A DNA stretch of 64,000 nucleotides from a bacterium (GTDB lineage Bacteria; Cyanobacteriota; Vampirovibrionia; Obscuribacterales; Obscuribacteraceae), in NCBI GenBank assembly GCA_018062085.1, contig JAGOSY010000002.1, forward strand, positions 124,001 to 188,000. The letters are read 5' to 3'. Every line of letters starts with the position of its first letter. Positions within the stretch are counted from its first letter, which is position 1. Position numbers and translations under genes: made by a program. The notes beneath the pieces were generated by a model. It worked only from the letters and a program-made list of their open reading frames with translations. It had not been told where the DNA came from and made no database searches. Positions 58,317-64,000 of the stretch are shown piece after piece.

Positions 58317-59372
58317 TCAGAATTGGTCGTTTGACTTTGCTGTTAGGTTGGCTAGACGATAGAGTAGACGGGCTCCCACGTTAGCATCCCATTCGTCTTC
58401 ATCGTTGTTTGAAGGTGCTACTTCGTTAACATCAAAGCCGATAATTACTCGACCACTTTCGGCTACCATGCGCACCAGATATAGTGCTTGTTCGTATTCT
58501 AAGCCACCAGGTACTGGTGTGCCTGTGTTAGGGCAAAGCTTAGGGTCTAGGCCGTCTATATCGAAGCTGACATAGACTTCATCAGGCAGTTGGCTGACTA
58601 TTTCTTGGCAGATATGCATCCAGCTCATGCCTTCAAACATTTTAGTTTTGATATCTCGGTCATAGAAGCTGACGATTCTTCCGCCTGATGATAGCACCAG
58701 ATCTGATTCAGTTTCACAATAATCGCGAATGCCAACTTGCACCAACTTGGTCAGTGTCGGCTCTTTGATAGCATTGAACATGATTGATGCGTGAGAATAG
58801 GTAAAGCCTTCGTAGGCATCGCGCAGGTCGGCGTGAGCATCGATGTGCAAGATACCAAATGAGTCGTGGCGCTTCGCTAGTTCGCGAATCAGTCCGAGAG
58901 GCGTGCTGTGGTCACCGCCGAGTACGGCGGCAATGGCACCGCGGTCGAGCTGCTCGGCTGCTCGCTCTTGCACCCACTCGTTCATTTTTTCGCAAGAGGC
59001 ATTGATTTTTTCTAGCATCTGCTTCATCGTTGGGTGATCAGAAGGAGTGTGACCCTCTTCTAACATGCCGATATATTCTTCGGCTGTGGGTCGCATTTCG
59101 TCGTTGAGTCGGCGTATTTCACTAGGAATTTCTTCCATAGCTAAACCAATTTTCCAGGCATCGACATAGTCAGGGTCGTATAAGTCAACTTGGTACGAAG
59201 CCGCAAGAATTGCTTCTGGCCCGCCAGCTGTGCCTTCTCGATAAGATACTGTCACTTCCCATGGCACAGGTATGACTACTATTGTTGCTTCGTCGGCTGT
59301 GAAAGGCAGACCGAAAATATTCTCGGTTTTCTGACCAACTGAGTTGGGATCGAAAGTGCGAATGTCTGTCAT
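58317..59372 (-). CDS. agmatinase/arginase-family ureohydrolase
   Basis: 351 residues. The binuclear manganese motifs are complete: GGDHS, DAHADLRDAY, SFDIDGLDP and FDVNEVAPSNN. It is longer than E. coli SpeB by an N-terminal segment. It hydrolyses a guanidino compound to urea; agmatine or arginine cannot be told apart here. The barrel gene follows within 4 bp. Confidence 0.9.
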   Translation of the reverse strand: MTDIRTFDPNSVGQKTENIFGLPFTADEATIVVIPVPWEVTVSYREGTAGGPEAILAASYQVDLYDPDYVDAWKIGLAMEEIPSEIRRLNDEMRPTAEEYIGMLEEGHTPSDHPTMKQMLEKINASCEKMNEWVQERAAEQLDRGAIAAVLGGDHSTPLGLIRELAKRHDSFGILHIDAHADLRDAYEGFTYSHASIMFNAIKEPTLTKLVQVGIRDYCETESDLVLSSGGRIVSFYDRDIKTKMFEGMSWMHICQEIVSQLPDEVYVSFDIDGLDPKLCPNTGTPVPGGLEYEQALYLVRMVAESGRVIIGFDVNEVAPSNNDEDEWDANVGARLLYRLANLTAKSNDQF

Positions 59373-59491
59373 GGTCAGGTTCTCTTTAGTGAGTAGTCAA
59401 CAGGCTCGTTGAGACATCAAGCATAATAGCTTAAACAGCGCCACTTTGCCCTTCGCTGAAGAGAAGGTATGATTATTTGTCAATAGCCTTG

Positions 59492-61699
59492 CTAAAGCTG
59501 TCGGGCTGTTACTTGGGTTGTAAATTGGTCGCTTTTGCCTTGGCGGTTGATTTCAATCACAATCAGTCTCTTTTTGCTGCGGTCTGGAATTTCCATTTTC
59601 AGCCAGTTGATCCCTGGGGGGAATTGGGGACAGTCATCGACTGCTCGGCCGCGACCAACTAGTCCGGTGAGATCGTGAACCATGCTGAAAACACTACCAA
59701 CACACCAGAGTTGCGGTACGCATGAGACGGCGTATGGCTTCGGTGTTGCCTCTTTTTCTCTAGGATAGCCGCAAAACAGCTCAGGAAGCCGTTTGTCTTT
59801 GCTCTGCATGGCCACTTCTAGCAAAGGATTGACGACAGTGGCTACTGCATTGCCCAGGCGATGCTTGCGCATACCAGCCACTATCAAGGCATTGTCGTGA
59901 GGCCAAATTGAGCCGTTGTGGTAGCTGGCGGGGTCGTAGTTTTTTTCTTGACTTGAAAGTGTGCGGATGCCCCAGCCGCTGAACATGTCAGTCTTTAGTA
60001 GGCGTTCAGCTATGGCCAAGGCCTCTTTCCTATCTATGATGCCTGAGCTTAGCAAATGACCGGCATTAGAAGTCACTACTGAACAAGGCTTTAGGCTGCC
60101 GTCCAAGGCCAGAGCCACAAAGTTTTGCTCAGGTAGCCAGAATGATTGTTTGAAGTGTTCTTTTAGTTTTTTCGCTCTTTCTTTCAGTTCGGTTGCTTCT
60201 TCAACTTTGCCAAGCTTTTCTGCTAGCGTGGCACCACTGATCCAAGCATCGTACAAATAGCCTTGCACCTCACATATGGCAATTGGTGGCTTAGCCAATT
60301 TTCCGTCTTTGTGCATCACTGAATCACCGGAATCTTTCCAAGCCTGATTGGTCAGAGCTGGTTCTTTGCCATCTACGGCATGGCCATAGAAGAGAAAGTC
60401 GCTTTGTGTATTGGCTTTCAAATATGCCAGCGCTGCTTCGATGTTGGGCCAGAGTGAGCGCGCCAGCTCTAGATCGCCTGTGCTCTCTACATATCGATTG
60501 ACCAACACCAGCCAAAGTGGAGTAGCATCGACGGTGCCGTAATAGGGAATGAAAGGGATCTCGCGCGTGCGCGCCATTTCGCCTGTGCGCAATTCATGCA
60601 TGATTTTGCCAGGGGTTTCTTCTGTGAATTTGTCGTCTTTTTTGCCTTGATAGTTTGCTAGTAGAGTGATTATTTGCTTGGCGCTGTCTGGAGCAAAATC
60701 AAGAATTTGCAGGGCTGTAATTACCTGGTCGCGGCCAAAGGCCACGCTGTACCAAGGAAGACCGGCAGCAAAAGCAGGACCGCGCGGAGTGGTTATTTTC
60801 AAAACATACAAATCACGAACTGCCTGAGCAAAAACTTGATTAAGGAGTGGGTTGTCACAGGTGATTGCGACGTTGTTTTTTTGCCAGATCTCAAAATCTT
60901 TGTCGGCTTGCAGCTTATGCATATTAAAGTCGATTTTAGTTAGAGCAGTTGGCTCTGGCAGTGCGGCAAATTCGATGGTCTGACTTGCACCAGGAGCTAA
61001 TGTGATTTGGTATCGAGCTTCGTTGCCATTTAGTTTGGCCAGTTTAGTTGGCTGACTAAATTGCATGGCGCTAGTGAGAACTTTATTGTCTAGACCGGTG
61101 TAGCGCGCTCTGACTTGATCACTAGTTAAGTCGGTGGCTAGTGAACCGTGGGCTTTTCTTGCCTGACCGCGCACCTCGAACATGTCTTTGAAGTCGAAAT
61201 TGAAATTGATTACTAAGTCGATTTCTTTGGCTTTGGCCTCAGAGTTCTTTAGTGTAAGCCGTTCTACCACCATAGCGCAGTGATCTTGACTGCCATTGCC
61301 AATGACAATTTCTCGATCAATTGCTATCTTATTGTCTGTTTGATAGTTGAAACTTGCTTTGTAGCCATCTTTGCTCTTGCTTGATATGGTCTTGAGCGGC
61401 TTGCCGTCAGCTCTAATTGTTAGACCGCTCAAGTAGCGAGTGTCGTCAAGATAGAGGCCGTATGCTCCAGACGATCCAGATGGTCCACCGTTCATGGTGC
61501 CATCTGGATCTAATACCATGAAGATGCTGCCGTTTTTGATTACCAACCTTGGTTGGTCTAGCTCGGCTTGTTCGGGCGTTTTTTGCTCTACTGCTTTTTG
61601 CTCTACCGTGGCAGCACACGCTGCAATTTGGATAGGGCCTGTAAGTATAGACAGTAAGCAAAGGCCCGATAGAGTGAACGATATGAGAGAGTGGCGCAC
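59492..61699 (-). CDS. secreted amylo-alpha-1,6-glucosidase (debranching enzyme)
   Basis: 735 residues. A signal peptide (LCLLSILTGPIQIAACAA) precedes an N-terminal beta-sandwich (about 45-265, GDE_N-like; GAYGLYLDDTRYLSGL) and an (alpha/alpha)6 barrel (about 280-725) with TPRGPAFAAGLPWYSVAFGRD, KDSGDSVMHKDG and the acid region SYHNGSIWPHDNALI. It would cut alpha-1,6 branches of glycogen or amylopectin outside the cytoplasm. It lies 14 bp after the GH63-like gene on the same strand. Confidence 0.88.
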   Translation of the reverse strand: MRHSLISFTLSGLCLLSILTGPIQIAACAATVEQKAVEQKTPEQAELDQPRLVIKNGSIFMVLDPDGTMNGGPSGSSGAYGLYLDDTRYLSGLTIRADGKPLKTISSKSKDGYKASFNYQTDNKIAIDREIVIGNGSQDHCAMVVERLTLKNSEAKAKEIDLVINFNFDFKDMFEVRGQARKAHGSLATDLTSDQVRARYTGLDNKVLTSAMQFSQPTKLAKLNGNEARYQITLAPGASQTIEFAALPEPTALTKIDFNMHKLQADKDFEIWQKNNVAITCDNPLLNQVFAQAVRDLYVLKITTPRGPAFAAGLPWYSVAFGRDQVITALQILDFAPDSAKQIITLLANYQGKKDDKFTEETPGKIMHELRTGEMARTREIPFIPYYGTVDATPLWLVLVNRYVESTGDLELARSLWPNIEAALAYLKANTQSDFLFYGHAVDGKEPALTNQAWKDSGDSVMHKDGKLAKPPIAICEVQGYLYDAWISGATLAEKLGKVEEATELKERAKKLKEHFKQSFWLPEQNFVALALDGSLKPCSVVTSNAGHLLSSGIIDRKEALAIAERLLKTDMFSGWGIRTLSSQEKNYDPASYHNGSIWPHDNALIVAGMRKHRLGNAVATVVNPLLEVAMQSKDKRLPELFCGYPREKEATPKPYAVSCVPQLWCVGSVFSMVHDLTGLVGRGRAVDDCPQFPPGINWLKMEIPDRSKKRLIVIEINRQGKSDQFTTQVTARQL

Positions 61700-61712
61700 T
61701 ATTACTCCAAGT

Positions 61713-62987
61713 TTATTCGAGAGTCTTAATTAACTCTAGAGCGAGGATATTCCAACTCATAAACTGTGGTGCCCAGAGACCTTTGCCCGTATCGGCATCG
61801 TAATTTTCGTACAGTGTATTGTAATTGCTCAAGCTGTTCAGGAGGGTCTTCACAATACGGGTCGATATTTCCCGGGCCTCTTCTTTGTAACCATATTTGT
61901 TCAAAATTCTTACGGCCAGGGCATTTGGTAGCACCCAAACTGGTCCTTGCCAATTTGAAACTATGGCTCGACCATAGAGGCCTCGGCGTTGTTGATTGGC
62001 TAGTGGCTCTGATATTGCATGCGATGCCAAACCATGTATACGCAAGAAGTGCTCAGCGTTTAGTATGTTCTCTTGAATGACGCGCTCTCGATGTTCTTCT
62101 GAAGCTAAATCCATTAGTACTGGTGCAAGGCCTGTCCAGCTACGCAACTCTATGGCGTTTTTGTCGATGGGGTTGTAATTGCAATAGATAGAAAGCCTTT
62201 CGTTCCAGAGTTTGCTTTCAATTGCTTCAATCAAAATCTTAGCAGCGCTTCGATACTCAGCTTCTAATTGACTGCGTTTGAAGTGAGCGCAAAAATCTGC
62301 AAAACAGAGAAATTCACGAGCAAGGTAGCTACTGAGATCGCTCGCTAGTATTGCCCCATCGGGAAAGTTTCCCACCGACTCGTCTTCATCTTTGGCTGCT
62401 TCTCTGGGAGCAATTAGAGCCAGATTGTCGTCCACTCCACTTTCTAAGACGTTGCGCCAATGGTATAGACCAAATTCTTTTTTTCTCTCTCTTTGAAAAA
62501 ATTTCAAATAACAATCTAGATCATCTAGATAGTGGCCGAACTCTTCTTTCTTTGTCTGCTCGGCTCGCTTAAATTCGGCCCAAAGCGTTTGCACCAAGAA
62601 CGGCTTGCACTGGTCGCCCTTGTCCCAGATGCGCTGCGGTGAAATCGTGCGTGGTATCTGGCCATTGGCGGCTTTGAGGCTGAGAAAATTAGCTACGACA
62701 TCTAAGCCTAGACCATTTAGGCCGGCCAGTTCGGTCAAATGTGCTGCTTGTGAGAAGAAGCAAGCATCCCAATCATACATTTGTAGGTAGTGCCCGGTGG
62801 AAGAACGCTCGGGTACCTCAGCGTTATCGTCACCTCCGGCAATCACAGTCTTGCCATTTGCAGCATAAGTAGGGGTGGTGAAGCGATATTTGAGCAGACC
62901 TTCTGCTGGGTGTACACAGCTTGGTGCGTACTCTCTAAAGAAGGCTTTTAATTTGGCCAGTTCTGGTTTGCTTACTTTCTCTTTCAT
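61713..62987 (-). CDS. GH63-like glycoside hydrolase, cytosolic
   Basis: 424 residues, no signal peptide. The (alpha/alpha)6 fold is indicated by YDWDACF, the acid motif LESGVDDN, the substrate motif SNWQGPVWVLPNAL and the C-terminal YENYDADTGKG...FMSWN. The pattern is near the GH63 glucosylglycerate/mannosylglycerate hydrolases; GH37 trehalase is less likely. It starts 1 bp after the stop of the TPR gene upstream and precedes the debranching enzyme, so the three form an operon. Confidence 0.8.
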   Translation of the reverse strand: MKEKVSKPELAKLKAFFREYAPSCVHPAEGLLKYRFTTPTYAANGKTVIAGGDDNAEVPERSSTGHYLQMYDWDACFFSQAAHLTELAGLNGLGLDVVANFLSLKAANGQIPRTISPQRIWDKGDQCKPFLVQTLWAEFKRAEQTKKEEFGHYLDDLDCYLKFFQRERKKEFGLYHWRNVLESGVDDNLALIAPREAAKDEDESVGNFPDGAILASDLSSYLAREFLCFADFCAHFKRSQLEAEYRSAAKILIEAIESKLWNERLSIYCNYNPIDKNAIELRSWTGLAPVLMDLASEEHRERVIQENILNAEHFLRIHGLASHAISEPLANQQRRGLYGRAIVSNWQGPVWVLPNALAVRILNKYGYKEEAREISTRIVKTLLNSLSNYNTLYENYDADTGKGLWAPQFMSWNILALELIKTLE

Positions 62988-62988
62988 T

Positions 62989-63999
62989 CTATTTATTGGC
63001 TCTTGTTGCTTTCTCTGCTTTGAGTTTCAGTTCAGAGTAGTTGGAATCGTCGGGATACTTTTGAGCGAGATCAGAAAAGTCAGCAATAGCCTTGTCATAT
63101 TGTTTCATGTCTTGGTAGCAGAGGCCACGTTGGCAGCGCGCCCATTCGGCATGGGGGTCTAACTCTAAGACCTGAGTGTAATCTTTTATAGCCAATTCGT
63201 CGTGGTGTAGGTCTTGGTGTAATTTGGCCCGATAACCAAGAATATCTTTGTCATTAGGTGCTGCTATTAGTGCTTGATTGAAATCAGCCAGTGCTGCTTT
63301 TTCATTGTTCTTGACCCGCAGCTGCAAGGCCCGGTGAAACAGGGCTTGGGCGTTTTTACTATTGAGAGCAATGGCTTTGTCAAAATCAAGGCGAGCTTGA
63401 TTTTCTTTTTCTAGTCTATTGAACACTTCTCCCCGACCTTCATAGGCGTCAGAACTTTTAGGGTCAAGCATTATTGCTTTATTGAAGCAGTGTAGGGCTC
63501 TTCTTTCTTGATCTCTTTTGAGGTAGAGCTGTCCAACTTTTACAGCGTTGGCAGCGGTTTCAGAAGGCAAGGTAGTTGGATTTTGCGATTTCAGTAGAGC
63601 TGTTAGTTCTTTTGGTGCTTTGCCCCCCTGAGAATTTATATATATGATGCGTTTCTTTTGCATCGCCGCTTCTGGGCCCTTCTTTTGGCGGGTGAGAAAA
63701 TCAGCGTAAGATTGCAATGAATAAATGAGAGTTGGGCTTTCATCGCCAGCGCTTTGCTCGCGCCCGGCAATTGCTTCTTTGTACATTGCGTCGGCTTGGG
63801 CCGGTTTTTGCCACTTTTCATAGATTTCAGCTAAAGCTAGTTGTTCTGTCTGCAAATCTAGACCCAGTATCTTCCTGTCGGCTAAAACCCCAGAGAAGAT
63901 TGCCGCGGCCTCCTCATAGTGCTTTGTCTCTGTTAGCTTTCGCCCTTTTAGTTCGCTCACCATCCAGGGGCCGCTCTTTTTTCGCACAGCGCTAGTGAC
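62989..63999 (-). CDS. TPR protein (5' truncated at the window edge)
   Basis: At least 336 residues; the frame is open to the right edge. It contains about eight TPR units (EEAAAIFSGVLADRKIL, LYLKRDQERRALHCFNKA, AYEGRGEVFNRLEKENQA, EWARCQRGLCYQDMKQYD). The lack of a visible signal peptide may be due to the cut. It is upstream of and coupled to the GH63-like gene. Confidence 0.8.
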   Translation of the reverse strand, partial: VTSAVRKKSGPWMVSELKGRKLTETKHYEEAAAIFSGVLADRKILGLDLQTEQLALAEIYEKWQKPAQADAMYKEAIAGREQSAGDESPTLIYSLQSYADFLTRQKKGPEAAMQKKRIIYINSQGGKAPKELTALLKSQNPTTLPSETAANAVKVGQLYLKRDQERRALHCFNKAIMLDPKSSDAYEGRGEVFNRLEKENQARLDFDKAIALNSKNAQALFHRALQLRVKNNEKAALADFNQALIAAPNDKDILGYRAKLHQDLHHDELAIKDYTQVLELDPHAEWARCQRGLCYQDMKQYDKAIADFSDLAQKYPDDSNYSELKLKAEKATRANK

Positions 64000-64000
64000 T

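Noticed and set aside
1..64000. CRISPR array, tRNA or rRNA genes, prophage or insertion sequences
   Set aside because: No spaced direct repeats, tRNA T-loop/acceptor patterns, integrase or transposase motifs were found on reading both strands, though short RNAs could be missed by eye.

Overview
The window looks like chromosomal DNA of a free-living, non-photosynthetic relative of the Cyanobacteria, most like the Obscuribacterales (Melainabacteria/Vampirovibrionia). This is an inference from gene style: many secreted TPR proteins, PATAN/degenerate-GGDEF proteins, a membrane Ser/Thr kinase, MshEN repeats, starch and glycogen enzymes, and frequent TTG/GTG starts. No rRNA or tRNA gene was seen, so the placement is moderate. 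I saw no integrase, transposase, CRISPR array or prophage. Coding density is high: no gap exceeds 300 bases. Genes on both edges are cut by the window.

Layout. 0-9 kb: a DisA_N-like (DACNV) protein, a DUF962 protein, a CvfC-like Nfu_N/HEAT protein, ovothiol synthase OvoA, YqeY and YchJ-like proteins. 8.9-13.7 kb: a minus-strand operon (PATAN plus degenerate GGDEF, a TPR/TonB-C-like protein, a TPR protein) and a divergent paralogue of its first gene. 13.8-20.8 kb: a trypsin-like protease, a glycoamylase-family protein interrupted by an in-frame TAA, and a lipoprotein / unknown / Lrp / aminotransferase operon. 21-33 kb: a tandem USP, envelope proteins of unknown function, and a lipid-related neighbourhood (alpha/beta hydrolase-thioredoxin fusion, patatin, AMP-ligase/ACP/PlsC fusion), then a four-repeat MshEN protein. 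33-40 kb: small secreted proteins, a secreted zinc deaminase preceded by a long palindrome and followed by a strong terminator, a ClC transporter, and a CGTase-like amylase coupled to it. 40-42.3 kb: the preQ0/queuosine set queF-queC-queD-queE. 42.9-57 kb: a thioredoxin-like protein and membrane Ser/Thr kinase, then the most striking locus. 57-64 kb: a beta-barrel protein whose signal peptide is separated from it by an in-frame TGA, an agmatinase-family enzyme, and an operon with a TPR protein, a GH63-like hydrolase and a secreted debranching enzyme.

Candidate undescribed system (45.7-57.1 kb). A 2861-residue protein carries LysM, a Pro-rich repeat, about nine or ten annexin-like repeats, a glycine-rich hydrophobic module, YD/RHS-like repeats, an HD-like segment and a C-terminal calpain/papain-like Cys-His-Asn domain. 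Three same-strand genes follow closely: a small acidic protein with a possible PsbP/DcrB-like fold (candidate immunity protein or chaperone), a protein made mostly of the hydrophobic module, and a degenerate protein kinase. The hydrophobic module also forms the N-terminus of the interrupted glycoamylase protein at 15-17.3 kb, suggesting a delivery or anchoring module that is reused with different enzymatic ends. The toxin/effector reading is inference; the domain order and the shared module are visible in the sequence.

Two genes (glycoamylase and beta-barrel) show in-frame stop codons inside otherwise continuous, homologous or functionally coherent reading frames. Both TAA and TGA terminate other genes here, so mutation or consensus error is more likely than a changed genetic code.
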